DNA from: an uncultured Emticicia sp.
Lineage (GTDB): Bacteria > Bacteroidota > Bacteroidia > Cytophagales > Spirosomataceae
Direction of reading: 5' to 3'
Assembly: GCF_937903345.1 (NCBI RefSeq)
Contig: NZ_CALCZQ010000031.1
Coordinates: 124,001 to 188,000, forward strand
DNA: 64,000 nt
Below are positions 35,659 to 43,852 of the stretch, in pieces. A model generated the notes under the pieces. The model saw only the letters and a list, made by a program, of their open reading frames with translations. It was not told the DNA's origin and searched no databases. Numbering within the stretch: the first letter of the stretch is position 1; the number at the start of each line of letters is the position of its first letter. Position numbers and translations under genes: made by a program.

Positions 35659-35677
35659 GACAGATTTGTCATCTGTC
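35659..35677. repeat. Short palindrome after the peroxiredoxin-like gene
   Basis: GACAGAT (35659-35665) and ATCTGTC (35671-35677) are perfect 7-base arms with a 5-base loop, four bases beyond the minus-strand stop at 35681. It precedes the real terminator and may assist it or be a small interspersed palindrome. Confidence 0.4.
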
Positions 35678-35680
35678 GAC

Positions 35681-36340
35681 TCAGCTTTTCCATTTAATGG
35701 CACAACCAACGGCTTTTGTGCTTGTAGTCACAACTGGTTTTCCTGCTAAAAGGCTATTTACAGCATCTTCAACGTAACGTTTTGTCACGCCTGAAGGGTC
35801 TTGAGCGTTATCGTCAATGGCACCAAGATAGCTTACGATTATTTTTCCACTTTCTTTTTTTAAAACATAGGCTTGGGGTGTACGCATCGCACCAAATGAT
35901 TTTGAAACGAGCTGCGTGTCATCAGTCAAATATGGAAACGGATAGCTTTTTTCTTTGGCACGCATTTGCATATTAGCAAACGAATCCTCTTCGTAAGCCT
36001 CGGGGTCGTTAGGATTTATCGTAATCACTGGGAATCCCTGTGAAGCATATTTGCGGTCGAGAGAAATCACCCGGTCTTCATAAGACTTTGAAAATGGACA
36101 GTGATTTGAGGTAAAAACAATAATAAAACCTTTTGCCGATTGGAAATTAGCTAAAGACATGATTTTACCATCAATATTTTTGAGTTTAAAATCCGATACT
36201 GCATCGCCCAAAACATAGACAGTAGATCCAGGTGCGGTAATTTCTGGCAAATTTGTTAATGGTATAGCCATAATCCTTGGTGATACCCCGAAAGTACTGC
36301 TCAAAAATACCGCCACGATGATTAAAAACTGCTTTTTCAT
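35681..36340 (-). CDS. Peroxiredoxin-like thioredoxin-fold protein
   Basis: A 219-residue exported protein with a signal-like N-terminus (residues 4-25, IIVAVFLSSTFGV...). The thioredoxin-like domain contains FTSNHCPFSKSYEDRVISLDRKY, ITINPNDPEAYEEDSF and YPFPYLTDDTQLVSKSFGAMRTPQAYVL, as in the PRX_like1 group of AhpC/TSA proteins. Many members have C-N-H-C-P; here the first position is Ser, leaving a single active-site Cys. A disulfide or peroxide role in the periplasm is likely but not specific. It is followed by a terminator. Confidence 0.82.
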   Translation of the reverse strand: MKKQFLIIVAVFLSSTFGVSPRIMAIPLTNLPEITAPGSTVYVLGDAVSDFKLKNIDGKIMSLANFQSAKGFIIVFTSNHCPFSKSYEDRVISLDRKYASQGFPVITINPNDPEAYEEDSFANMQMRAKEKSYPFPYLTDDTQLVSKSFGAMRTPQAYVLKKESGKIIVSYLGAIDDNAQDPSGVTKRYVEDAVNSLLAGKPVVTTSTKAVGCAIKWKS

Positions 36341-36410
36341 TTGATAAAAAATTAAAAAATTTGTTTTGTTAATCTGTGTTATAAATTAACGCTATTAAAA
36401 CAAAAGAATT

Positions 36411-36887
36411 TCAAAAAAAGTGCCTAATAATATTGCTAAGGCTTTGATAGTCAAAAGATTGTTCGTAAAATTCCTTTCGAGTGCCATTGCTTATCAGCGT
36501 GGCGGGAATCGCTCCTGACCAATGCGGACTTATTTTATTAATCCAGCTATTATAATCAGGTTCGTCAATAAAATATACTTTTGATTTTATTTGATTGTCG
36601 GTCACAAATTTTTCTACTATTTTCAGGTCTCGCTTAAAATCTAGGCTAATAAAAATTACGGATACTTTTTTTAAATGAAAGTTATTTGCCAAAGTCTCAA
36701 AAGCGGGCATTTCGGTCACACATGGCTTGCACCAAGATGCCCAAAAGTTGAAAACATAAATCCTATCATCTTTTTGTATTAAATTTTCTAAATCTTGAAA
36801 TTTGATGATTTCAATTGGTTTCTGTGCAATAATGGTATGATTTATTGATAAACAGACTAAAAATAAATATAACTTAAATATTTTCAC
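36411..36887 (-). CDS. TlpA-like thiol-disulfide oxidoreductase
   Basis: A 158-residue exported thioredoxin-fold protein with signal peptide (about residues 1-21, ending TIIAQ). It has the redox motif NFWASWCKPCVTEMPAFE (C-x-x-C) and the cis-Pro region near GAIPATLI. TlpA/ResA-type proteins keep cysteines reduced in the periplasm, for example for cytochrome c maturation, which the six-heme ActA and ActE of this genome need. That link is inference. The start is GTG at 36887; no upstream ATG is in frame near it. It lies 70 bases before the next minus-strand gene. Confidence 0.87.
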   Translation of the reverse strand: MKIFKLYLFLVCLSINHTIIAQKPIEIIKFQDLENLIQKDDRIYVFNFWASWCKPCVTEMPAFETLANNFHLKKVSVIFISLDFKRDLKIVEKFVTDNQIKSKVYFIDEPDYNSWINKISPHWSGAIPATLISNGTRKEFYEQSFDYQSLSNIIRHFF

Positions 36888-37043
36888 AATTCTTTCAAAT
36901 AGTAATTCGTAAATTTATTTTAAAATTCGTAATTCGCAACCTTAAATTTTGATTAATTTGATTGTGTAACTACTTTTTTCAAATGTTAAAATTCATTTAT
37001 GAAAACCGTATCAATCTAGAAAACTTTAAATTCGTTTTAAATA

Positions 37044-37898
37044 ATGACAAAACATATTCTTTTGATGGATGGCCCTGATGCCAAAGGTTTGATTTTTCAT
37101 GTAACAAGCGTGCTTTATCGCAACGAATGCAATATTATTTCACAAGATGAGTATGTAAGCCCCGCCACAGAAGGAGTAGATGGAAGATTTTTTATGCGAA
37201 CCGAGTTCGAATCTGCTGATAAACTTAATCTTGAGACAGTGTTGAAAGATTTACGAGAGACTATTGTTACACCAGAAATTAATTTAAGAATAAGCCCTAA
37301 GAAGAAAAAAGATATAGTTATTTTGGCCACAAAAGAGCACCATTGTGTTTCAGATTTATTGATTCGCTATAATTTTGATGAATTCGATGCCAATATTTTG
37401 GCAGTGGTGAGTAATTACAATATGCTTCAGCCATTTGTGAGTAAATTTGGGATACCGTTTCATTTTATTACGCACGAACATAAAACCCGTGAAGCACACG
37501 AGGAAGCAATTTTAAGAACTTTGGAGATTTATCAACCAGAATTTTTGGTTTTGGCAAAATACATGAGAATCCTCTCACCAGAGTTCATATCACATTATTC
37601 CAATAAGATTGTGAACATTCATCATTCGTTTTTACCAGCTTTTATTGGAGCAAATCCTTATCGACAGGCTTATGAGCGAGGTGTGAAAATAATTGGAGCA
37701 ACTGCTCATTTTGTAAATAATAATCTTGACGAAGGGCCAATTATAGCTCAGAACGTAAAAGACGTTGACCATAGTTTTGCCGTAACCGATATGGCTCGTG
37801 AAGGAAAAGAAATAGAAAAGTCGGTGCTTACTAAGGCTTTAAAACTTGTTTTCAACGACCGAGTATTCATTTTTGGAAATCGGACGGTGATACTTTGA
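37044..37898 (+). CDS. purU: Formyltetrahydrofolate deformylase PurU
   Basis: A 284-residue enzyme that hydrolyses 10-formyl-THF to formate and THF, supplying formate for purine synthesis and balancing one-carbon pools. An ACT-type regulatory domain (about 5-85; LLMDGPDAKGLIFHVTSVLY) is followed by the formyl-transferase fold. Catalytic elements are NIHHSFLPAFIGANPYRQAYERGVK and the terminal Asp in NNNLDEGPIIAQ. It lies alone on the plus strand between divergent minus-strand genes and ends near a small hairpin. Confidence 0.94.
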   Translation: MTKHILLMDGPDAKGLIFHVTSVLYRNECNIISQDEYVSPATEGVDGRFFMRTEFESADKLNLETVLKDLRETIVTPEINLRISPKKKKDIVILATKEHHCVSDLLIRYNFDEFDANILAVVSNYNMLQPFVSKFGIPFHFITHEHKTREAHEEAILRTLEIYQPEFLVLAKYMRILSPEFISHYSNKIVNIHHSFLPAFIGANPYRQAYERGVKIIGATAHFVNNNLDEGPIIAQNVKDVDHSFAVTDMAREGKEIEKSVLTKALKLVFNDRVFIFGNRTVIL

Positions 37899-37920
37899 GT
37901 TGGCAGTTTTCAGTTCACTG

Positions 37921-37942
37921 TTGGCAGTTTTTTGACTGCCAA
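37921..37942. repeat. Hairpin and direct TTGGCAGT words after purU
   Basis: TTGGCAGT (37921-37928) pairs perfectly with ACTGCCAA (37935-37942) around a 6-base loop. The same word occurs just before it (TTGGCAGTTTTCAGT at about 37900-37914). The region separates the convergent purU and OmpA-family genes and may act as a weak bidirectional terminator. Confidence 0.45.
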
Positions 37943-37955
37943 TTGCAAAATTTTA

Positions 37956-39602
37956 TTACTTCTTCACAATCACAAACTCCACACGGCGGTTTTGTGATTT
38001 ACCTTCTTCTGTATCATTGCTTGCGATTGGGCGAGTTTCTCCAAAACCTACACTTGTAACTCTATTGACAGGAAGTTTTTTTGATAACAAATAAGTACGA
38101 ACCGATTCGGCACGGTCTTGTGATAGTTTTAAGTTACTTTCATTCGAGCCTACGTTATCGGTATGTCCTTGAATCTCAATGGTTAGATTTATATTCGATT
38201 TCAAAGTTTCAGCAATACGGTCTAACTCTGGATACGACTCCGAACGTAGCGTAGCTTTGGCGTATTCAAAGAAAATATTGTTGAGTGGCACTTTTTCTCC
38301 TTCTTTAATTGCCACCAATTTTAGGTCATCGCCGTCAATTTCTTTGTATTCTTTTATTTCTGTAAGGTCAATATTTTTGCCAATTGCGATAAAATCCTTG
38401 GCGATGGCGTGATATGAATACTTCTTTCCATATGGCAATACAATTTTGTATTCACCTGTAGTTGGGTTTGTGTAGGCTTCGCCGAGCTCTTCACCATCAG
38501 TTAAGTCTTGATAAACAATTTTTGCTTCAATCGGGCTACCCGTTTTTTGGTCGACAACCTTACCGCTAATCATTACAACTGGCGTTGGGGCAGTTGTTCC
38601 ACTGTTAACAGGGCTTTTTCCTTCATTTAAACTTGCTTGTTCTTCAACTCTATTATTTGAAGTTTGAACTCCTGCAACTGTTGGCTCAATTTTTTTCTCT
38701 TCACGCAGTTTGAAACGCACCAGATCCCCTTTGCCAACTGAATTTTTTTTGGTACTCATATAGGCATACTCACCCGAAGCTGAAATTGTATAGGAAAGCT
38801 CATTAGCATCGCTGTTTACTTTATTACCCATGTTGATTGGCTTCGACCATTTTCTCCAACTTCTATCTAGGCGTTTAGATACCCAAATGTCAGTGCCACC
38901 TAAGCCACCTTTACGGTCGGTTGCAAAGTATAGCGTATAATTATCCGAAGCCAAAAAAGGCGTAGTTTCGGTATCACTAGTATTAATATTTTCTCCGAGA
39001 CTTTCGGGTTTTGTCCATTTGCCATCTTTCCCCAAAAAACTCACATATAAGTCGTCTTGTTTACTATTGCGTTTTTCGCTAAAAGCCAAAATCAACGTTT
39101 TTCCATCATTTGATAAACTAGCTGTCAGAAACTGACCTTTACAGATATCATCAAACTTCGGGATTATCACTTTTTGAGGTTCTCCCCAGCCCGTTTTTGT
39201 TTTTTTGCAAGTCGAAAGTCCCGCTTCATTTTCACGACGACCACCATTATAAACCCCCGAAATCAGAATTGTATTGCCATCGGGCGTAATACTGAAAAGA
39301 TCGTTGTACTGGTCTTTGTTGATGCTATTGGGCATACGGCGGGCAATTGTAAATGAACCATCTCTATAATCAGAATACCAAACATCTTGGCTACCTTTTG
39401 CTCCATAATTGTTCGATGGGTGGCTCACTCGCACAAAATAGATTGTCTTACCATCTGGCGAAATCACAGGATTTAATTCATTAAATTCAGTGTTAATCGC
39501 CGAACCGAGTTGCTCAATTGACTGAGCAAAAAGTCTACCGTTTTCGGAAGATGCAGAAAAGAAAAAGAAAGAGCTTAGTAAGAATAGGACAGCCTTACGC
39601 AT
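37956..39602 (-). CDS. OmpA-family protein with PD40 beta-propeller repeats
   Basis: A 548-residue exported protein. After a signal peptide (MRKAVLFLLSSFFFFSAS) come WD40-like PD40 repeats (NPVISPDGKTIYFVR, DNYTLYFATDRKGGLGGTDIWVS and others; about 30-270), then a carboxypeptidase-regulatory-like domain (ISGKVVDQKTGSPIEA). The C-terminal OmpA peptidoglycan-binding domain contains IEIQGHTDNVGS and NRVTSVGFGETRPIASNDTEEGKSQNRRVEF. Similar PorE-like proteins link the type IX secretion system to peptidoglycan; whether this is that gene is uncertain. The start at 39602 is chosen over an upstream ATG at 39632 because of the signal peptide. Confidence 0.9.
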   Translation of the reverse strand: MRKAVLFLLSSFFFFSASSENGRLFAQSIEQLGSAINTEFNELNPVISPDGKTIYFVRVSHPSNNYGAKGSQDVWYSDYRDGSFTIARRMPNSINKDQYNDLFSITPDGNTILISGVYNGGRRENEAGLSTCKKTKTGWGEPQKVIIPKFDDICKGQFLTASLSNDGKTLILAFSEKRNSKQDDLYVSFLGKDGKWTKPESLGENINTSDTETTPFLASDNYTLYFATDRKGGLGGTDIWVSKRLDRSWRKWSKPINMGNKVNSDANELSYTISASGEYAYMSTKKNSVGKGDLVRFKLREEKKIEPTVAGVQTSNNRVEEQASLNEGKSPVNSGTTAPTPVVMISGKVVDQKTGSPIEAKIVYQDLTDGEELGEAYTNPTTGEYKIVLPYGKKYSYHAIAKDFIAIGKNIDLTEIKEYKEIDGDDLKLVAIKEGEKVPLNNIFFEYAKATLRSESYPELDRIAETLKSNINLTIEIQGHTDNVGSNESNLKLSQDRAESVRTYLLSKKLPVNRVTSVGFGETRPIASNDTEEGKSQNRRVEFVIVKK

Positions 39603-39705
39603 AAAATCTATTTTATTTTTAATAATAATCATATAAATCGCTTTACAAATAACGCAATCTCCGAGCCAAAATGTATTAATTACTAAAAAATCATTCTAAA
39701 ATCCG

Positions 39706-39822
39706 TAGTTTTGCAATTGGGTTTATAGAAAAAGTTCACTTTAAACAAATAAAACCGATTTTAATTGGTTTTCAAAGAAATATTCCGTGTACCAATCGCA
39801 TTTGATACATTAAATAGCGATT
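39706..39822 (+). promoter_or_regulatory. Promoter half and structured leader of the heptose kinase gene
   Basis: TAGTTTTG (39706-39713) matches the -7 consensus, without a clear TTTG upstream. The leader to ATG 39864 is about 145 bases and contains two hairpins. One is AAAACCGATT (39751-39760) with AATTGGTTTT (39763-39772). The other is AATCGCATTT (39794-39803) with AAAT-A-GCGATT (39812-39822). Confidence 0.4.
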
Positions 39823-39863
39823 TGAATCAAGTGTATATCGAAAGTTTATAATTGAAGATATTA

Positions 39864-40841
39864 ATGCAAGCAAAACAGATTTTTGATGCCTTCGCTCAAC
39901 TCAGAGTATTGATTGTAGGCGATGTGATGATAGATTCTTATATTTTTGGAAAAGTTGAGCGTATTTCACCCGAAGCTCCTATTCCTGTTGTGAATGTAAA
40001 ACGTAAAGAAATTCGTTTAGGAGGTGCAGGAAACGTGGCGATGAATATAAAATCTTTAGGCGGAACCGCTATTTTATGCTCTGTTGTAGGTAACGATTCT
40101 GATGCAAATGATTTGGTTAAGCTGCTGATTGACAATGATTTGCCAACCGAAGGCATTATTAAAAGTAATGAACGAATTACAACAGTGAAACAACGAGTTT
40201 TGGCTGGTTCACAGCACGTTGTGCGGATTGACTCCGAAATGAATGGCCTCATCAATGCCGATGAGCGTTTCCAACTTATCAAAAAAGCAAATTTTTTGGC
40301 CGAATCGTGCGATGTAATTATCTTTGAAGACTACGACAAAGGTGCTTTAGATGCCGAAAGTATCAAGGCGATAGTAGCTTTTGCGAAATCGAAAGGTATT
40401 CCAACAATAGTTGACCCCAAAAAGCGAAATTTCTTACATTATCAAGGTACAGATATTTTCAAACCAAATCTTAAAGAGTTAAAGGAGGGCTTAAAAATTG
40501 ATTTTGATTCTAAAAATTTGGACGAAATCAGAGCGGCAGTGGCATCGGCCAAACTAACTTTGGGTGTGAAAGGCGTTTTTCTAACATTATCCGAAAATGG
40601 TGTTTTTATAGACTTTGAAGGAGAAACGCATCATATTGCAGCACATTTACGTAGTATTACCGATGTTTCAGGTGCTGGCGATACTGTCGTTAGTATAGCA
40701 GCTATGTGCTTAGCTCTGCAACTTACACCGAAAGTAATTGCAGAAATGTCGAATTTGGGCGGAGGACTTGTTTGCGAATACATGGGTGTTGTACCTATTG
40801 AAAAAGAGAAGCTAAAGGCAGAGTATCAGAAGCATTTATAG
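39864..40841 (+). CDS. D-glycero-beta-D-manno-heptose-7-phosphate kinase (RfaE1/HldE domain I)
   Basis: A 325-residue PfkB-family sugar kinase. The opening LRVLIVGDVMIDSYIFGKVERISPEAPIPVV matches the RfaE domain I signature, with the heptose-pocket GGAGNVAMNIKSLGG next and the catalytic D-x-x-G-A-G-D motif TDVSGAGDTVVSI near the end. It phosphorylates heptose-7-phosphate at C1 for ADP-heptose and lipopolysaccharide core synthesis. Domain II (adenylyltransferase) is absent, so a separate enzyme must do that step. ATG 39864 is preferred to a TTG 12 bases earlier. Confidence 0.88.
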   Translation: MQAKQIFDAFAQLRVLIVGDVMIDSYIFGKVERISPEAPIPVVNVKRKEIRLGGAGNVAMNIKSLGGTAILCSVVGNDSDANDLVKLLIDNDLPTEGIIKSNERITTVKQRVLAGSQHVVRIDSEMNGLINADERFQLIKKANFLAESCDVIIFEDYDKGALDAESIKAIVAFAKSKGIPTIVDPKKRNFLHYQGTDIFKPNLKELKEGLKIDFDSKNLDEIRAAVASAKLTLGVKGVFLTLSENGVFIDFEGETHHIAAHLRSITDVSGAGDTVVSIAAMCLALQLTPKVIAEMSNLGGGLVCEYMGVVPIEKEKLKAEYQKHL

Positions 40842-40892
40842 TTTTTTTTGGAACGTCAGATTCGGATGTTTTATAAAATAAGGTATAAAAAA

Positions 40893-40934
40893 AGCACCCG
40901 ACACTTTCAATTATCAATAGAAATGCGTGGTGCT
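40893..40934 (-). terminator. Possible terminator of the small minus-strand gene
   Basis: On the minus strand AGCACC (40934-40929) can pair with GGTGCT (40898-40893), followed by TTTTTTTAT. The loop of about 30 bases is large, so this is only moderately convincing. It is suited to ending transcription of the 36-codon gene at 40993-41103. Confidence 0.4.
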
Positions 40935-40992
40935 AAAATTCATAATGTCGGCAAAATGGCGGCTTTTATAGCTACAATTCATTTTGACTGAA

Positions 40993-41103
40993 TTATTTTG
41001 CGGTTGGCTTGAATGGGATTATTAGTTTTCCTTTTTTATTTAAAGAATAAACCACAACCCCTACAACAACAGCGGCTAATCCGAATAGTACTCCCTTTTT
41101 CAT
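40993..41103 (-). CDS. Small single-span membrane protein
   Basis: A 36-residue protein: MKKGVLFGLAAVVVGVVVYS forms one membrane helix, followed by a short basic tail with two Lys-rich turns (NKKGKLIIPFKPTAK). Tiny proteins of this kind occur in Bacteroidota and are of unknown role. The start at 41103 (ATG complement at 41101-41103) is favoured over an upstream start at 41184, whose extra 27 residues would be an unlikely leader. Confidence 0.5.
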   Translation of the reverse strand: MKKGVLFGLAAVVVGVVVYSLNKKGKLIIPFKPTAK

Positions 41104-41415
41104 TGTTGAATTTGTTTTAAGTGTGTCTTTTGATTGTATTATAACATACAAATAACTGAAAAATACCAATTTTTGTTGCAACAAACGCTTAAAAATTACT
41201 TAAAAATTTATTTTACGGTAAATATTCTTCTTTTTATACGATAAACAGATGTATAATAGCGTAATTGCCAAAATTTTAGTTCTAAACTATTGATTTAATT
41301 TGAATAAATATAACTATTCAAATGAATTTTATCAGATAGATCATTTTCAATAAAAAATTATAATTTAAGTCTATTTTAAGGTTAATTTTTTTATTTATTT
41401 AAATACAATCAAATA
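41104..41415. other. 312-base AT-rich spacer before rsgA
   Basis: The spacer holds no convincing gene. It is very AT-rich, with many short A/T runs (for example TTTATTTTACGG and AAAAAATTATAATTT). No consensus TAnnTTTG -7 box was found for rsgA, whose promoter therefore remains unlocated. Confidence 0.5.
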
Positions 41416-42348
41416 TTGAGCCAAAACATTGGATTAGTTATGCGTTCTACGGGTTCTTGGTACGATGTTCGTTCCAATGAAGGAACTATTATGCAGTGTC
41501 GCCTCAAAGGTAAGTTCAAAATCAAGGGTTTCAAAGTAACAAACCCTATTGCCGTTGGTGATAGAGTTGTCTATGCATTAGAAGATGAGGTTCGCAATGC
41601 GGGTATTATCAGTGATATTCTCCCTCGAGATAATTACATCATTCGGCAGTCGGTTCATAAAACTGCTCACGGTCATTTATTGGCCACTAATCTCGACCAA
41701 GCGGTGCTAATTGCTACGCTTGATTTTCCCCGAACATCATTAGGTTTTATCGACCGTTTTTTGGTGGCAGCTGAATCATTTCGTATTCCTACGGTGCTGG
41801 TTTTCAATAAACTCGACTTACTCAATGAAGAACAAATCGCCTATCAGCAAGAGCTAACCGAACTTTACGAAAGCCTTAATTATAAATGTATATTCACATC
41901 GGCCCTTGATGGCACTGGTGTTGATGATTTCTTTAATATCTTGAAAGGAAAAGTTTCGCTCATTTCTGGGCATTCGGGCGTTGGAAAATCTACTCTGGTC
42001 AATGCTATCGCTCCAGATTTAGATTTACGTACTTCGCAGGTTTCTACGTTTGCTAATAAAGGCGTGCATACCACAACTTTTGCCGAAATGTTTGAAATCG
42101 CTCCAGAAACCTTCATCATTGATTCGCCAGGGATTAAAGAATTAGGTCTTGCCGATATGCAAAAAGAAGAAATTGGACATTATTTTCCCGAAATTTTATC
42201 GATAATGAGTGAATGTCGTTTTCATAATTGTATGCACCTCGACGAGCCAAACTGTGCCGTAAAAGAAGCCGTCATGGAAGAGCGAATTGCACAAAGTCGC
42301 TATTTTAGCTATTTGAGTATGATGGATGGAGGCGATAATAGGAAATAG
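41416..42348 (+). CDS. rsgA: Ribosome small-subunit biogenesis GTPase RsgA
   Basis: A 310-residue circularly permuted GTPase that acts late in 30S assembly. An N-terminal OB domain starts with LVMRSTGSWYDVRS. The permuted G motifs are in order G4 FNKLDLL, G1 GHSGVGKSTLVNA and G3 DSPGI. A C-terminal zinc knuckle contains CRFHNCMHLDEPNCAVKEAV. The start is a TTG at 41416; the next ATG (41440) would delete the first strand of the OB domain, so TTG is favoured. It is monocistronic. Confidence 0.93.
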   Translation: MSQNIGLVMRSTGSWYDVRSNEGTIMQCRLKGKFKIKGFKVTNPIAVGDRVVYALEDEVRNAGIISDILPRDNYIIRQSVHKTAHGHLLATNLDQAVLIATLDFPRTSLGFIDRFLVAAESFRIPTVLVFNKLDLLNEEQIAYQQELTELYESLNYKCIFTSALDGTGVDDFFNILKGKVSLISGHSGVGKSTLVNAIAPDLDLRTSQVSTFANKGVHTTTFAEMFEIAPETFIIDSPGIKELGLADMQKEEIGHYFPEILSIMSECRFHNCMHLDEPNCAVKEAVMEERIAQSRYFSYLSMMDGGDNRK

Positions 42349-42634
42349 AGAAAAGTCTACAGTTTTTGTTCTTCAGTCGACAGAAACAAAGTGAAGCCTA
42401 TTGTATTAAAAGTCCGTTGACCAAAACCAACCTTTTATCATCATAATAAGTCGTTTCGAACAAAAAATATTTTCTTGTCAAAGCTATTCTTGTTTTCTTT
42501 GTCAGAAATGCAAAATAATATTATTTCTAGTATTCTCCAAGGTTTGTTTTAAGATTAGTAAACAGTTTTTAAGGAAACTTACAATTTCAATCTTTGTATT
42601 CTGACAAATCATTTTAATCTTGGTGTAAAAATTG

Positions 42635-42642
42635 TAATTTTG
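42635..42642 (+). promoter_or_regulatory. -7 box of the ECF sigma factor gene
   Basis: TAATTTTG lies 22 bases before the ATG at 42664 and would give a leader of about 16 bases. No TTTG/TTG box is seen at the normal distance, which may mean another sigma factor reads it. The whole spacer 42349-42663 is otherwise AT-rich and empty of genes. Confidence 0.45.
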
Positions 42643-42663
42643 CTTGACTATAACGTAAAGTCT

Positions 42664-43287
42664 ATGGAAGAAGAAATTGTAGAAGTAGTAGCACGGTACT
42701 CCGAAAAAGAAAAATACGTAGTTTTTGATAAAGAGTTTATGCCACACATAGACTCAATGTATAACTTTGCCTTTCGCCTAACAAATGATGAAGATGATGC
42801 CAATGATTTGGTACAAGATACTTACCTAAAGGCTTTTCGCTTTATCAATTCATTTGAGCGAGGAACTAATGCAAAAGCGTGGTTGTTCCGAATTTTGAAA
42901 AATAGTTTTATCAATGATTATCGTAAGAAAAGTAAAGAACCTTCAAAGGTAGATTACCATGACGTTGAGACAACCTATAATTCGACGGAAGATGCCGAAA
43001 TGGATGCCACATCCGACTTGCGTACCGAAACAGTGCAAGACATGATTGGCGATGAAGTTGCTAATGCACTCAATAGCTTGCCCGTTGATTTCAGAACCGT
43101 AATAATCTTGTGTGATATTGAAGGTTTTACTTACGAGGAAATGGCCAAAATTTTGGATATTCCTATCGGAACTGTACGCTCGAGATTACACCGTGCCAGA
43201 AATCTCTTGAAAGAAAAACTAAAATCGTATGCATTATCAATGGGTTATAAAACCAACGATTTTGAAAGCCAAGAAGAAGAAATTTAG
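42664..43287 (+). CDS. ECF-type RNA polymerase sigma factor
   Basis: A 207-residue sigma-70-family protein. Region 2 (about 25-90) contains YNFAFRLTNDEDDANDLVQDTYLKAFRFINSF and AKAWLFRILKNSFINDYRK. Region 4 (about 125-195) contains LPVDFRTVIILCDIEGFTYEEMAKILDIPIGTVRSRLHRARNLLKEKL with its helix-turn-helix. It has no region 1.1 or 3, as expected for ECF factors. The next gene is a zinc-finger membrane protein that could be its anti-sigma factor. ATG 42664 is preferred to an upstream TTG because of the -7 box. Confidence 0.9.
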   Translation: MEEEIVEVVARYSEKEKYVVFDKEFMPHIDSMYNFAFRLTNDEDDANDLVQDTYLKAFRFINSFERGTNAKAWLFRILKNSFINDYRKKSKEPSKVDYHDVETTYNSTEDAEMDATSDLRTETVQDMIGDEVANALNSLPVDFRTVIILCDIEGFTYEEMAKILDIPIGTVRSRLHRARNLLKEKLKSYALSMGYKTNDFESQEEEI

Positions 43288-43469
43288 TAGATTAGAAACC
43301 AAATTGAACAAATTCTGAAAGATTTCTGTTACTTAATTGTTCAATTGAATGAGTTATAAAAGTGCTTGTCGAAATAATTTGTTTCGTTAAAATCGAAATG
43401 TCAGATAGAAAATACCTTAAAACCACAAGGTGAACAAATAATATTACTGTTCCTATAATTATTAAATCA

Positions 43470-43769
43470 ATGAAGCAAAAGTGCGATAATCAGCAGAAAT
43501 GTATGAAAATGATACAGGCAGTTTTGGATGGTTCTGCATCTGCTGAAGAAGTTGAACACTTCAAACTAAATATGGATGCCTGTATGCCGTGTATTGAGAC
43601 ATATAAGCTGGAGAAAAGCGTGAAGGAAGCAATGCAAGGAAAAGTAGAAAAAAAATGTTGCCCACAATCGATTGTAGTTGATATTAGAGCAAAAATTGGT
43701 TTAGCACTTTTGTTATTAGGGTTTATATTTTTCGAAGTAAAAATCTTTCATATCTTATTTAGTTGTTGA
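43470..43769 (+). CDS. Zinc-finger membrane protein, probable anti-sigma factor
   Basis: A 99-residue protein with Cys5, Cys11, His30, Cys38 and Cys41 (EHFKLNMDACMPCIETYKLEKS) and a later CC pair (63-64). The usual anti-sigma His-x3-Cys-x2-Cys has Asn34 at the His position, with His30 eight residues before the first Cys. A helical middle part and a C-terminal membrane helix (about 77-95) follow. It lies 182 bases after the sigma gene. Sigma-factor binding and redox or zinc sensing are inferred; the membrane helix is unusual, because soluble homologues are known. Confidence 0.72.
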   Translation: MKQKCDNQQKCMKMIQAVLDGSASAEEVEHFKLNMDACMPCIETYKLEKSVKEAMQGKVEKKCCPQSIVVDIRAKIGLALLLLGFIFFEVKIFHILFSC

Positions 43770-43797
43770 TTAGCCCCAGAGATATTATCGGAGCATA

Positions 43798-43852
43798 AAT
43801 CTCATCAAAAAAGCCATCAAATTCAATTTTTGATGGCTTTTTTGATGAGATT
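43798..43852. terminator. Bidirectional terminator with a 24-base-pair stem
   Basis: The two arms, 43798-43821 and 43829-43852, are perfect 24-base inverted copies with a 7-base loop (43822-43828). Each contains A6/T6 runs, so it can end transcription on both strands. It overlaps the stop codon of the minus-strand kinase/ParB-like gene (43851-43853) and follows the anti-sigma gene. Confidence 0.85.
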
